A stretch of 31,540 nucleotides of DNA from Silene noctiflora (lineage: Eukaryota > Streptophyta > Magnoliopsida > Caryophyllales > Caryophyllaceae). How positions within the stretch are numbered: position 1 is the stretch's first letter; each line of letters starts with the position of its first letter. The stretch lies in assembly GCA_009801015.1 (NCBI GenBank), contig VHZZ01000016.1:558920-590459 (forward strand). The letters are read 5' to 3'. Shown one piece after another: positions 10,526 to 21,750 of the stretch. The notes beneath the pieces are model-generated. The model did not search any database. It was not told the origin of the DNA and saw only the letters and a program-made list of their open reading frames with translations. A program made the position numbers and the translations under genes.

Positions 10526-12253
10526 ATGGCGATTTCCGACCGTCGCAACGGTCGTTACTCACCGAAATCCGACGATTCACGCGACATACGCCACCGTCAT
10601 CGCAGCCGCAGTCCATCATACGCGCGATACTCTCCAGAACTCCGCCGTCGTCGAAACCCTAGCCGAAGCCGAACTCCTCCTCCTCCGCCGGACGATTCAC
10701 GCTATATACGACGCCGCAGTCCATCATACGCGCGATCCTCTCCAGAACCCCTCCGTCGTCGAAACCCTAGCCGAAGCCGAACTCCTCCTCCGCCGCCTCC
10801 GCCCGACGATTCACGTGACATACGTCGCCACAGTCCGTCTTACGCACGATACTCTCCAGAACTCCACCGCCGTCGAAACCCTAGCCGCAGCCGAACTCCG
10901 CCACTTCCGCCGCCGCCGCCATATCGCAAACCCTTACCTGTTAGGGATAATTACAATAATCGACGTGATAGAGGTAATTACGGCAGAGTTCCTGATAATG
11001 AATCCGATGAAGAATTGCGTGATTTGAGTTTCGAGGAATATCGTCGTCTTAAACGCCAGAAATTACGCCGTAATTCTAGGCATTGTATTTGGCAAGTTAC
11101 TCCTAGTCCTCCTAGATCTCAAAAAGACGCGTTTCGTGATGGTTTTGATGAAAATCAAGATGATGTTCATGATGATGATGTGATTCCTCCTAGGTCTGGT
11201 TCGGGTTCAGGTTCGGGTTCGGGTTCGGATTCGGATTCACGATTGAAGAGTAGAGGAAAGAAGAGTTCTAGGGTTAAGGTTAAGAAATCTGAGAGTCATT
11301 CTGATTCGGCTACGGATAGCGAGTCTGGTTCGGAAGATGATTCTGATAGTAGGAAGAGAAGTAGGAAGAGGAGGAATAAGAGAAAGAAGAGTTCGAGGTC
11401 GCGCTCAAGGAGAAAGAGTAGTAGGAAATCATCTGATTCCGAGGAGGATGATGAGAGTGAAGATGAGGATGATTCGAGTGAGGAAGATAGGAAGAAGAGG
11501 AAGTCCAAATCGAAGAGAGGTAGTAGTGGAAGGAGGAAGAAGAGTAGTAGTAAGAGGAGGAAGAGGAGAAGAAGCAGTAAGAGTGAAACGGAAGATGAGA
11601 GTGAAAGCGAGGGTGAGAGGAGGAGGAAGAGGAATAAGAAGAAGAAGGTGGTTCGAGAATCGAGTGAGGAGGGTAGTGATAGTGGTAAAGGGAAGAGCGA
11701 GTTGGAAATTGATGAGACAGGTTTGAAGATTGACGAAACGGGCAATGTGGATGATGATGATGAGATTAATCCTGAGGTTTTGAAGTTTAAGGTAATGTTG
11801 GAAGCTCAGAAAATGGAGGCTGCCATGGTGAATGAGCCGCTTGTGGGCCCACAACCCTTGCCAAAGGCAGAAGGGCATATTAGCTATGGTGGTGCACTTA
11901 GGCCGGGTGAAGGTGATGCTATTGCGCAGTATGTGCAGCAAGGGAAGCGTATCCCACGTCGTGGAGAAGTGGGTCTTTCGGCTGATGAAATTTCGAAATT
12001 TGAGGATCTTGGGTATGTGATGAGTGGTAGTAGGCATCAAAGGATGAATGCCATTCGTATTAGGAAGGAAAACCAGGTTTATAGTGCTGAAGATAAGAGA
12101 GCTCTTGCAATGTATAACTTCGAGGAAAAGGCTAAGCGCGAGGGTAAAGTTATGACTGATCTTAAGAGACTTGTGCAACGTACTATTGGGCAGGATGTTG
12201 CTCCTAATCATGACCCTTTCGGTGCTAAAGATGAAGGCGATGTGGAACCGTAG
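10526..12253 (+). CDS. NKAP / MAS2-like nuclear RS-rich protein (SynMuv product domain)
   Basis: 575 aa in one uninterrupted frame. The start has a strong plant context (aaaatcaATGGCG), and the out-of-frame ATG at 10515 is unlikely to be used. Three tandem N-terminal repeats (residues 16-55, 56-93, 94-132) each read DDSR...SPSYAR-SPE...RRRNPSRSRTPPPP. A long Ser/Arg/Lys/Glu low-complexity region (about 215-395), with (SG)n and RS/KS/SE runs, is disordered and predicted nuclear. The C-terminus (about 440-570), with GHISYGGALRPGEGDAIAQY and later RIPRRGEVGLSADEI...FEDLGYVMSGSRH, is the highly conserved NKAP C-terminal domain. Known: Arabidopsis MAS2 is the NKAP homologue, linked to splicing and rRNA gene expression; animal NKAP binds RNA and transcriptional regulators. 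The assignment rests on the C-terminal domain. The number of N-terminal repeats may be lineage-specific. Confidence 0.93.
   Translation: MAISDRRNGRYSPKSDDSRDIRHRHRSRSPSYARYSPELRRRRNPSRSRTPPPPPDDSRYIRRRSPSYARSSPEPLRRRNPSRSRTPPPPPPPDDSRDIRRHSPSYARYSPELHRRRNPSRSRTPPLPPPPPYRKPLPVRDNYNNRRDRGNYGRVPDNESDEELRDLSFEEYRRLKRQKLRRNSRHCIWQVTPSPPRSQKDAFRDGFDENQDDVHDDDVIPPRSGSGSGSGSGSDSDSRLKSRGKKSSRVKVKKSESHSDSATDSESGSEDDSDSRKRSRKRRNKRKKSSRSRSRRKSSRKSSDSEEDDESEDEDDSSEEDRKKRKSKSKRGSSGRRKKSSSKRRKRRRSSKSETEDESESEGERRRKRNKKKKVVRESSEEGSDSGKGKSELEIDETGLKIDETGNVDDDDEINPEVLKFKVMLEAQKMEAAMVNEPLVGPQPLPKAEGHISYGGALRPGEGDAIAQYVQQGKRIPRRGEVGLSADEISKFEDLGYVMSGSRHQRMNAIRIRKENQVYSAEDKRALAMYNFEEKAKREGKVMTDLKRLVQRTIGQDVAPNHDPFGAKDEGDVEP
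10571..10921 (+). repeat. Coding triplication (about 117-bp unit, 3 copies) in the NKAP-like gene
   Basis: Three consecutive units of about 120, 114 and 117 bp, each beginning gacgattcacg and containing gaaaccctagcc, encode RS/proline-rich repeats. Lengths are multiples of three and the units differ by few substitutions, suggesting recent tandem duplication. Because no unit shifts phase, a second frame also stays open through it (10515-11027). Confidence 0.85.
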
Positions 12254-15045
12254 TGTTTTCTTTTTGGTATTAGTTTTCCCAATACTAAGGCTATGTTTTG
12301 TCAACAACTGATTTTTTACAAAATTCAGCATACAACTTTATGATCGATGTTCTTCATGTAATATGCACTTTGGAATCTTATATTGTAAGTTCTCAGTTTT
12401 GATCTCATATATCTCGTTTATTGTGAAACTGGCTGGTTATGCATTCCTATATGAAGCATATTAATGTAATTGATGATATTTGGTTGTTCATCTATGCTTA
12501 TCATTTATGTTCGATGTTCTCTACGTTACATGAAGCATATGTTGTGAAGTTGGCGCCAATTATACATGGTTTTGGTAACAGAATTCATGTGGTATTATTG
12601 TGATTGATGCTACATGCTGTTAATGGAGTTTTTTGTTTCCTATGTTGATAGTTACGTGTTTGTTTTTTTAACTAGGTTTCCAACATGTTAACAAAAACTC
12701 TACCCCAAATCCCTAATGCTTCTGCAAACAGCCGGGTTGGGGGTCGAATGTAGGCAACACTACCCCATTTCCGTAATGCCTCAAAGGCTTCTGCAAACAG
12801 CCGTGTTGGGGCTTGAATGTAGGTAGCCTTACAGGTTGTTACCAACACAGAGGCTGTGGCGGGGCTCCAGATTACCCAAAATATTAATTCCATCGATAAT
12901 TACATAAATGCATGCCCATTTACATAGAAAGAAGCCCTGCCTTATCGGTGAGCCATTTTGCTTTACTCCGTCATAGTTTTGAACCAAAGAATAACGAGCC
13001 TTTATTTTGTTCCACTGGAAACGGAAATGTTCCCAATATGTTGAATGTGAAAATTTATGTCCTGTTAATACATCCAATATGCTCGTTGCTCCTTTGCTGG
13101 CTCTGCCCTGCGTGTTACCCTTTGTTGGCTACTTGGCCGTAAATTCGTAAAAGTCTATGCATTTGTTAACACAGGATACCTGTCATCTAGGCCAGTTAGT
13201 GCAACAATGGCTCTTTAACTTCATTTGTTGCTCCAAGTCAAAAGCTGTAGCAAATTGCATACTTGTGCCAAATGACCGAAGATTAAAGAAAGTGATCATC
13301 TTGTTTAGATTTTCGTGAGTTTCCCTTTCCAGTTTGCATCAGACTTCTCTTGTGTAGTCTCTTTTTTCTTATGAATACACAATTGTGGTTTCCATGCTGA
13401 AGCTATTACCTGTATTTAGTATTGATCGATAAATGTTGGTAGATTTTCCTAATGGCCATAGCATCCTCCTCCCCTTGATCTGCACATAACTGATTGTTGG
13501 AATTACGCCAGTGAAAGTCTAACCAATGCACAGTGTTAATCCTTTGAGCCTTTCGGTCATATCTACCAGTTGCCATTGTGTGGCAATTTTTAACATCCCA
13601 GCAACGCCCAGGAGTTAAATTTACTTCAATTTATGTCTATTAGGCCTGGCAGAATCGATAGTTAAAAGGACACCGCATGGCACCTTGCACCTCTGTGTGG
13701 CATGTGCCTTCAGCGGTTTCGGAAACAATCACTCTCATCGGAGTGCTTCGGATGTGATGCCTGCTGTGGATCATGGTGTCCTGTTCTAACTAATCTCCGT
13801 TTTAAAATGAGTCCCAACTTTAATGTCCGATGCCTTTATGACTATTCGTATTTCAAGATATAGTAAACTAACAGCTGGCCAGCTGGGTGGTTCAGAAAGA
13901 AATTTGGCTAGAATGGCTGTTGTTTACTTTCTCTAAAATATGCGGCCTTTCTGACTATTCGTATTTCCATTAGTGTTTTCCGTAAGTGTAAATAACCTCG
14001 GTCTTATACTTAATGTTGCCTAATTTGTTATGAATACACCACATCAGGTTCATGTTACGCTGTTGTTAAGTGTTTGTTTCATAGATTTTGAGCAAGTGCC
14101 ATGATAAATTACTCTAGAATCGGTTCAAGTCTGATTGAGGGGCTAGTCAATTCGGTGACGTAGCTTGTACCCATTATTGAGAGATTCAGTACTGTTGCAG
14201 CATTTTAATTAGCTAATCAGGTCCAAGACTTTTACAAAGATTCGGGTTTGAGATGTTATCTTTGAATCTTATTGTTAGTTCATAAGATCTCCCTCCGGTT
14301 CATCATATCTCCTTGTTGATAATCGAATTTTTTACTTTAGTGGATACATCTCCTTTTTCTGTTTTTTCCCTTCTGACATTGACTATGTAGATATTACAGA
14401 GTAGTTAAAACCCTTTCAGGCATAATTGAGGAGACCTGCAGTTTGCTCAGAGTTGTTTTTGATTGGAATTCCACACAAATTGCAGTTTTTTACTTGTCTT
14501 TGACTGCATCATCCTCGGCTGTTCGTCTACAGAAATAACATAATTGAATTTCAACATTGTTACGAAGTATCACTATATCGTTCTTGTATTTTCACACAGC
14601 GGTTTGCAATAGATGCTGAAATACAAGCTAGCATCAAGATGATTAGTTTTGCCCTCTCTTCTTTGTGCACCAGCAGATCTTATCAAATTCTACAAGAACA
14701 AGTGTTCATCATCCTTTTCTGAAGGTCAGGTCTGTTCCTGAATTGATTCTTTTACCATTCTTTTGAGTATCGCTATATTGTTACTTGTAGTAGGTCTGCG
14801 TCCCTACTCCCTACTACAGAAATATTGGTCTGAAGGTGGCAATCAGGTTGCAATTAAGGTAGCATGGATTATGTCGAATTCTGCTTTTGTTGGGTTAGTT
14901 TCAACATTGGTTATTTGCTGTTTTTTTTTTCGAGTCTTTTATTTTGTCCAAGGTTTTGTAAGTTATTAATTGCCAACTTGTTTTGTATTCCGTCACAGTT
15001 TGATGATAGAAGGCCATGTCGTAAATGAATATCTTCCTTACACTT
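12254..15045. other. 3' flank of the NKAP-like gene and intergenic spacer
   Basis: About 2.8 kb with no convincing coding frame. Base composition is less AT-rich than the other spacers, and it could include 3' UTR or non-coding transcript sequence, but nothing in it shows that directly. A SINE-like dimer lies at 12690-12860. Confidence 0.4.
12690..12860 (-). mobile_element. SINE-like (Au-type) fragment with an internally duplicated tail
   Basis: Read on the minus strand it shows 'cctctgtgttggtaacaac', 'gtaaggctacctacattcaa' and 'ggctgtttgcagaagc', resembling the 3' half of Au-type plant SINEs. The unit 12701-12760 (taccccaaatccctaatgct...) is repeated at 12761-12827. Assigned from pattern memory only; another related piece lies at 25803-25935. 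Confidence 0.45.
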
Positions 15046-15051
15046 ACAGGG

Positions 15052-15425
15052 CTGTTTGGATCGCGTAAAGGGATAACCATTGATGCCCCCGCCCCTCCCC
15101 CAATTTTAGTTGGTGTAAGGGTATATGATGAAACACCAGTCTGCACCACCCGAAACCCCCATCCCCCACCCTGAAAACTCACTCCTACCCTAAAACCTCC
15201 ACCTCAAAACCTATACTGCCGCCACAATCTCTGCTGCACCCACCCTTAGCCACCACCTCCCCGTTGAAACCTATCGTCACCCACAACACCACCACCCCCA
15301 TCCCGAAGTCTTGTTTTCTTTTAACATTTTGATAGCTTTCTTTTTTATATTTTTTTCGTTTTCTTTTTGCTTAAATGGTAAAAATCCATGAAATGGTACA
15401 GAGTAGTAATAACCGGATCCAAACA
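15052..15425. mobile_element. Possible MITE with cytosine-rich interior
   Basis: Begins ggctgtttggatcgcg and ends ggatccaaacatggg, which match as an imperfect inverted repeat of about 14 bp. The interior has a C-rich strand of Pro/His-like codon runs (15080-15300) without a real gene. Target duplication not identified. Confidence 0.4.
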
Positions 15426-16086
15426 TGGGGTGCTTCTATTAGATGTTAGTGTCTTCTTATCACAGTAAAGTTTTGAGCGGTGTTACTTAGAACCTTAGTT
15501 CGAATATCATCAACAATATATTACTCTTCACACCAAAAAAGAAAGTAAATTAATAAAAAGTATGTATATCTATGTTTTTTTTAGGAATTTTGTCTACCAT
15601 TTTCAAATTTAGTCTTTTTATGAGTTGAAATGTTGAATGAATGTGTGAATGTGTGAATGTGAGCCCACAATTCACTGAAGCGTGGAGCAGCAAAGACTGT
15701 AGACTGTACTCCCGTGTGTGATCCGTGAAACAAGGAATACAAATACAAAAAATTACACTGCACCTTTATAGATTATTAAGTAATGGATTATTTACATTTA
15801 GAATTACGCTTATTAACCTTAACCTTAGCTTAGGGGTTGTTTGGTTCAAAAGGTCGAGATAAATTAAAATGGAATCGTATACATGAGGATGATCCTCAAG
15901 TCCTCAACTAAATCCTCTTTTTTCAAAAGATTTTACAGCTTAATAAAATATGACCGTTGCTGAAATGCTAAAAATCTACTTGGTAGCCGACATACATGAA
16001 GTTATGTAGGACCACGCCCCACCGTTTAGTGTTGTCACACTCCCATTCTAGCTGTATCTTGTGAGTGTACCATTTTCCAATCAGTA
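15426..16086. other. Intergenic spacer with one-sided MITE-like end
   Basis: No gene seen. A terminus-like sequence (aggggttgtttggttcaaaa, about 15831) begins a stretch without a matching partner end, perhaps a truncated element. Confidence 0.35.
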
Positions 16087-16310
16087 CTCCCTCCGTTTCG
16101 TTGAATTTTTTTACGTTTTAACTTTTCAATATTACTACTTAGGAAAATTTTCAATACAACCTTTAATATATAATATAAAAGATATTTATGTGAGATTTTG
16201 TTTTTAAGGTTTGTCGAGTATATTGTTTATACTAAAGACATGAACAAAAAGAAAACGAGCATTGATATACGCGTAAAAAAAATGTAAAGAATTCAATGAA
16301 ACGGTGGAAG
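16087..16310. mobile_element. Stowaway MITE, 224 bp
   Basis: Left end ctccctccgtttcgttgaat and, reverse-complemented, right end cttccaccgtttcattgaat form inverted repeats of more than 25 bp. A TA dinucleotide lies at each side (16085-16086, 16311-16312). The 'ctccctccgt' terminus is the classic Stowaway (Tc1/mariner) signature. Located about 0.7 kb upstream of the callose-binding gene. Confidence 0.85.
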
Positions 16311-17001
16311 TACTATTCATTTATTGCTGATAAATGAGTTATTTTTTATACAATAAAAACATTTCAAAATGTGTACCGTCTTACACAATAATTTTTGTTT
16401 TTCCTCAAAATATTTTTTTATTAACTCTAAAGAATGAAGATGATCCATCATAAATAGCTAAAGACCAACTCAAAAGCAAAAGCAAAAGCAGAGAATTTAA
16501 TACTAAGAGGTTTTTTTTTTTTTTTTTTTAATGTGTTGAGACTCTCGAGTGTCCATGAAATGTAGCGCATGCCATACATTAACTCCTACACAAATTCTTG
16601 TGTTTAAGATTCTACTCCGTCTAACATAAGTTTAAGACGAGTCAAATAAATATCAAATTACACGACAAATATCCTAGAAAATACCAATAATTTTATCTTT
16701 ATTACTATTATGTAGTACAGTAATATTTTAGCCGCTTAAAAAGTTTAAAATAATAGTGTCCGTCTTAAGCAAAAATTGCAGTAACTCCTATAGACTATGT
16801 CCTATACAGTACATGTTAACTTTATCTCCCTTAATTCTGCCAATATCATCACTACACACAACCGACTTTCTGACTACCTTTGTTCATACTCTCCAATAAA
16901 CTGTGCTGTGTATTACTCTACTCACTCTCTTGCCTCATCTCTCAAAGTCTCATCCACAAAACACTCAAAACATAAACAACAAGAAGAAGATAGAAACTAG
17001 T
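16311..17001. other. Promoter and leader region of the callose-binding protein gene
   Basis: Contains a 20-nt poly-T tract near 16511-16530 and a small (aaaagc)n run near 16470. No convincing TATA box was identified. The last 60 nt (cacaaaacactcaaaac... to the ATG) is an A/C- and A/G-rich leader typical of plant 5' UTRs. An in-frame upstream ATG at 16903 would add 33 residues and bury the signal peptide, so it is not favoured. Confidence 0.4.
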
Positions 17002-20000
17002 ATGAAAATGGCTACTAACACTATGCACCTTGTTGTTGTCTTGCTAATCTTTGCCCTTGCTCCTCTCTCAAGTATGTTACTCTCTCCATACCATCGTACT
17101 CGTAGATGTCAGCTAGCTTAGCTGGTAAAGTCATTACTCGAGTTCAAACCCTGTCAGCATCATAATCGTGCTCTCGTTCCCTTAACAGAAAAAAATAAAA
17201 TAAAATAGCCTACCCTTTATTTTCTGAGTTTTTAATATTTTGTGTGTATGTGTGTTTTTTTTGTATTAGGTGAGTAATGTTAATGCCAAAGAATAAATGT
17301 CCTCTGTCACCGACTCACTCTACTCATCCTCATTTGTGACAGTATTATTTTAGTAACTTAACCTTGCTAAGGTTTTTTTTTTAATAATCGAGTGTATTTT
17401 CGAGTGACGTTAGGACCAACCTATTAACTTGGTATTATTCCCTTTATTTTTATTTTCTTGTCCTTAGAATCGTTTTAAGTACCTGCTAGTTTTTGTTGCA
17501 ATTCGTAGTTTATACTCTCTCCGCCCCTATCATTTGTTTACATATTCCATTTTAGGCGTCTCATTCATTTGACAAGGACGGAGGGAGTATAATTTACTGT
17601 CATTTCATTTTGTTCAGCCAAATTTGTTTAGTTCTGTATTTTCCTTGAGTGTTTTTTCTTTGTTTAACCTTTAATCAGCATACATACTATTATTGTTGCT
17701 CTAAGAACCTTAATGATTAACCAGTTAAAGTAACACTAAGATTTCATCTTTTTACAATTTTACTAACATTTTCCTAGTTAACTGATTTTCAAAAATCAAC
17801 ATGGACGGATGAGGATGATTTTGGGTCAGGTCTGATTACTCGGACTTGAGGTGTATTATTATCGGGTCATTTATGGATTAAGAGCCACTACAGGGCTAGC
17901 AAAATTCGGGTTAGATGCCTCAAATGGCATCAATTCGTGTTTTGGATCATAATCAAGTCCTTGGTTTAGATTACGAGTCAGATTGATTAACAAATTGCAA
18001 ATGATTATTGGTTTGCACTTTGCAGGCGCGTCGTTCTGTGTATGTAAGTCAGGCTTACAAACTGCAGCATATCAGAAAGCAATAGATTATGCATGTGGAG
18101 CAGGAGCAGATTGTAATCCAATAAGACCAAATGGGCAATGTTTCAATCCAAACTCAATTCAAGCTCACTGCTCTTTTGCTGCCAACAGCTATTACCAAAA
18201 GAACGCTGCTAAAGGCGCAACCTGCGATTTCCAAGGAACTGCCGTTCTCACTAATTCTGACCCCAGTATGTACTCGTCTTTCTCCATTTTCTCTCGATTA
18301 ACTTATGAAGTACGGAATAGCTCTTATGATAGAGATTATGAAATAATAATGTTTGTAATTTTTTATGCATTGATGTATTTTCTATAGGCGGTGGAGGCTG
18401 CTCGTTTTCTGCAAGCTCTGGGTATGTCTCTTAACACAAAAAATTAAGTTTTCTGGTACGGTGTATTTGTTTATATTTATACTTCCATATGTTTTGTGGA
18501 ACACAGAAAAGAAATGGCTGAGACACCTGATTAGCATTATCCATATATACTTGATACATGTGTGAATTGTGAACATTCTGAAATTTCTGGTATTGATGTC
18601 AAAAGTTGTCTGAAAATCTGAAATCGTTGCGAATTAGTTCAAATTGTCAGAAGAAGTCTTTTTTTTTCCCTTCCGAATGCTCATTAGATTGCTAGCAATG
18701 CATTCTTTACAATAAAAATAATTATAAATGGGGGGTGTCATCAGTAGACATGGTAAATAGGTCTTTCGTGTCGGCTGTGGGTCAAGTCATTTCAGGCATG
18801 CTTGCATTGGGGTTAGAATTTTGATTCTGATTCAAGTTGGATCATCTCAAGCATGCTTCCGCCTTCCGGTGTGTTATTATTGAGGTTGAGAAGGAATGAT
18901 TGATTTTGAATATAGGAGACTAAAGTAAAAGAGACCACCTTTGCGAAAAGTTACAACTTTATCCTGTTTATAATGGCGGAAAGGATAGCCATCTTTGTCA
19001 CTGTAATTCTCATTTTGACAGCAATTCTATATGGTCCTTTCTAGATTACTTGTTGAACTGTAGAAGTTATCTTACTTAAACCACTTTTCCTTTTCACATA
19101 AGGTGATAGATTAGAACCACTCCTTTTGTCATCTAGTACCGATATCGTATTTAACTTGAATGATTGTGTTTTTGACTCATCTGTCAGCATCCATGAGTTA
19201 AGGCTGGAGATTTGAGTGCCAAGTGGTTGTCATTTCATTAAAGATTATCTTATTTACTTTATTAGGTCTTGACAATCGAGCAGAACCGAACTTTGAGCTC
19301 TAGCTCGGTTCAATCATCAATATTTTTTTCAATTTATACAATTTAATATGACTAAATATTTTAGAAGATAAATTTAATTTTTGAAATGTTATTGAAATAC
19401 TATAATTATAAAATACTAACTTGCCCTAAAAAAAATAAAAATGAGTCCACATTAAGTGAGTTTTCGATCTGAGTCTTACTGAGCACATGAGCATCTGGGA
19501 TTTAATCGAACTTTTGATTTCTGAGTCTTAGTGAGTAGATGATCGTCTAGGAATTAATCAAGTTCGGCTCGGGGTCGATCTCAAGATCAGTTTGACCAGG
19601 CTCGAGCATGGCTTTGACTAAATTAATTTTGATGTGTTCATTAAGTGACCTTTGCTAATTTACACGCTTGGTGGCTTGACCTGAATGAAGTCGAGGTGAT
19701 TTTTTGGAACTTCATAGCTCAATTGAGGTTCACCATCGTGGCTTATGTTTAATAACAAGATAGGAGGACTTGGATTTTGGCGGACTCCTTGGTAGTCGAT
19801 TTTGGCCTTGGTAGTAGTAACTAGGCTTACACTAGCAAATATTCTCGTCTTCTCTCATCAAGACCTCAATAAACATAAAGGAAGAAAAATAGAGTACAGT
19901 AAAACAAAATGAGTCACTCCACAATTTACCCCCTTATCCCTCGTGTTGGCAGCGTCAACAGGCCTTTTGAGGCACTATGCCTCCATGGTACTGTTAATGG

Positions 20001-21072
20001 TGTTATTGCCCAGACAATTCCCAGTTAGAAAATGACAAGTCCAGCCTCGTTAAACATCTGTATGTGTAGCTATTTAGGGTTAAAGAGAAAAGTTTTAAGA
20101 TTAATCTCGAACTTCCGTGACAAATGAATAGACTTTGGTGTGACATATCACATTAATAGTACTCCAAAACAAGCTTGGTGTGGACTAGTAGCCATAGGCC
20201 ATGGAGATAAATTAGGTAGCCTTTTTTTGCACCTTGGATGTTTGTCCTAATCTTTTTTCGTGGCACATTTGTGCGGTTTAGCATGTGCGAGTGTCTTTGC
20301 CCCTTTTGTAGTTGTATCTTAGTTATTGTTTTTGCAACATAGGGCTGAAATCTTATCTATGCATCATATGGTTTTGGTCATATGGTTTCGACATGTCTCA
20401 CGCTTATTTGACTTTACGCGGTCTCTAAAGTCTAAAACGGAGCTCTAATTGGTTGAAAATATAATTTTCTGAAAGGTGTTTGATTACAAATACGGAGTAT
20501 GTAGGATTGTAGGATACTTTTGAAGTCTGCAATTTTTCTATTTAGATTTAGTCGTAGAAGATCATATCATGCTAATCGCTAAACTGAATAAAACGTGATA
20601 TATGAGGTTGCTTCTGTTTTATAGTAGCTCAGTTCATCATTTTGTGTTAATGTGAAGCGGCTCTACAAGCACTGGCACTCCTACTCCGATCACAAATGTG
20701 CCAACAACATCTCCCACCACACCAAGCACTACTCCTGTAACTCCTATATATGGTGGTGGTGGTGGTGGTACTACCATTCCGATAACTCCAGTATCTGGCA
20801 GTGGGACCCCTCCATCCGGCACAGGCACAGGCACGGGCATGGGCACAGGAACAGGAACAGGAACTGGCACCGGCATGAACCCAACTACCACATCTCCTTA
20901 CACACCAAATGTGGGAAACCCAACTAGCACCGGGGTTCTTGGTGGATCAGGGTTTGGATCAGGGTTACCCCCAACCGGATCCATGGATGACAACCATGGT
21001 TCCAAACCCGAGAGCATGAGCTTATGGTCAGCTCTTTTTGCACCGATGATGTTAGCCATCATGTATATGTAA
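17002..21072 (+). CDS. Plasmodesmata callose-binding protein-like (X8/CBM43, GPI-anchored), 4 exons
   Basis: Exons 17002-17071, 18026-18265, 18388-18421 and 20658-21072 join in frame through GT-AG introns to give 252 aa. Seen: signal peptide (residues 1-23, core LVVVLLIFALAPLSS), X8 domain from FCVCK (27-31) to CSFSAS (108-113) with eight cysteines (28, 30, 47, 53, 62, 72, 90, 108), a Thr/Pro/Gly-rich linker with Gly run (147-152) and Gly-Thr repeats (about 169-188), and a hydrophobic tail LWSALFAPMMLAIMYM typical of GPI-attachment signals. X8/CBM43 binds callose (1,3-beta-glucan). PDCB family members sit at the outer face of plasmodesmal necks and promote callose build-up, limiting cell-to-cell traffic. 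The short Thr/Gly linker and absence of a GH17 domain separate it from glucanases. An X8-only GPI protein outside the PDCB clade is the alternative. Met3 is an alternative start. Confidence 0.9.
17104..17207 (+). mobile_element. tRNA-derived SINE in intron 1 of the callose-binding gene
   Basis: TAGCTTAGCTGG (17114-17125) fits the pol III A-box TRGCNNARYNGG. GAGTTCAAACC (17140-17150) is a good B-box, at tRNA-like spacing. The element ends in an A-rich tail (aaaaaaataaaataaaata). It starts about 35 bp inside the intron, close to the exon 1 donor. Target duplication not resolved. Confidence 0.65.
17515..17587. mobile_element. Very short Stowaway MITE, 73 bp
   Basis: Left ctctctccgcccctatcatt and, reverse-complemented, right ctccctccgtccttgtcaaa, bounded by TA (17513-17514, 17588-17589). 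The two termini occupy most of its length. Lies in intron 1 of the callose-binding gene. Confidence 0.75.
18422..20657. other. Intron 3 of the callose-binding gene
   Basis: 2.2 kb between GT at 18422 and AG at 20656-20657. Non-coding. A stretch at about 19270-19620 has 'agctcggttcaa' and 'ggctcgggg...ggctcgag' motifs resembling decayed hAT-type repeats, too degraded for boundaries. Confidence 0.5.
20752..20880 (+). repeat. Coding microsatellites: (ggt)n and (ggcaca)n in the callose-binding linker
   Basis: A ggt run near 20752-20769 encodes polyglycine. A six-base repeat ggcaca/ggaaca near 20818-20877 encodes about nine Gly-Thr pairs interrupted by two Gly-Met. Such runs are prone to length change and would alter linker length between the X8 domain and the membrane anchor. 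Confidence 0.8.
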
Positions 21073-21747
21073 AATTGAGAAATCGCAGTCCAAAGCAGCT
21101 TCTTGTGGTTCATTTGGGATTCCAGTGGTTCAGTTATCGTAATAGTAGGTCTGATTCGGTTCAGGTCATATGATGAAGCTTTACTGTAAGCTAAATAGGA
21201 GTATTTTGTGGTCTCACTCCAGGTCCTTCATCTAGCATATTGAAAACAGTATCGACTTTCGGATGGTGTTTTAGACTTATGATTAGCTTATGAGGAAGGT
21301 GTATTTTTATCTGTTCTATGGATATATTATATATTAGAATTAGATTAGCTAGGAAAGCTGAAAAAATGCTTTTAGTATTTAATTTGGTGAGCACCCTATG
21401 TTGGCAAAAATATGTACTCGAAGATTTTACCAGGATTATTCCGTATATTAGAAAGGCTGAAACAATGCTGCTATTGAGTTTAACTTTGATTAAAATACTC
21501 CTCAAAATAAAATTATAATAATGCAAACTATTTTCGGATACCAATACATGTAAAATAATACCACGGCTTGAGTTATAAGAATGTATTTTCTTGCTAAATA
21601 TTTTTCTAAAATAAACTAACCTCAAAAAGAGAAAAATATCGTACACTAAAATTCCACAAAATATAGAATATAGAATAAGACGATTTTACGTTGTGTAACC
21701 GGTATTTGGTACCAGTGATTCAGGTCACTTTGTTGTTGTTTGCAATC
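21073..21747. other. Spacer between convergent genes, proximal part
   Basis: 3' flank of the callose-binding gene, AT-rich. An imperfect direct repeat 'tattagaa...ggctgaaacaatgct' occurs at about 21328-21371 and 21446-21472. No gene seen. Confidence 0.4.
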
Positions 21748-21750
21748 TTA

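Noticed and set aside
10515-11027. 170-codon frame overlapping the start of the NKAP-like gene
   Set aside because: It stays open only because the GC-rich repeat units are multiples of three. Its product has no family resemblance and the other frame has the conserved domain.
11296-12331. Long antisense and alternative frames (149 and 300 codons) across the NKAP-like gene
   Set aside because: They are complements of Ser/Arg/Glu low-complexity codons; Leu/Phe runs are the expected shadow.
15080-15300. Cytosine-rich Pro/His-coding stretch as a possible extensin-like gene
   Set aside because: No signal peptide, no sustained frame, and it lies between inverted MITE-like ends.
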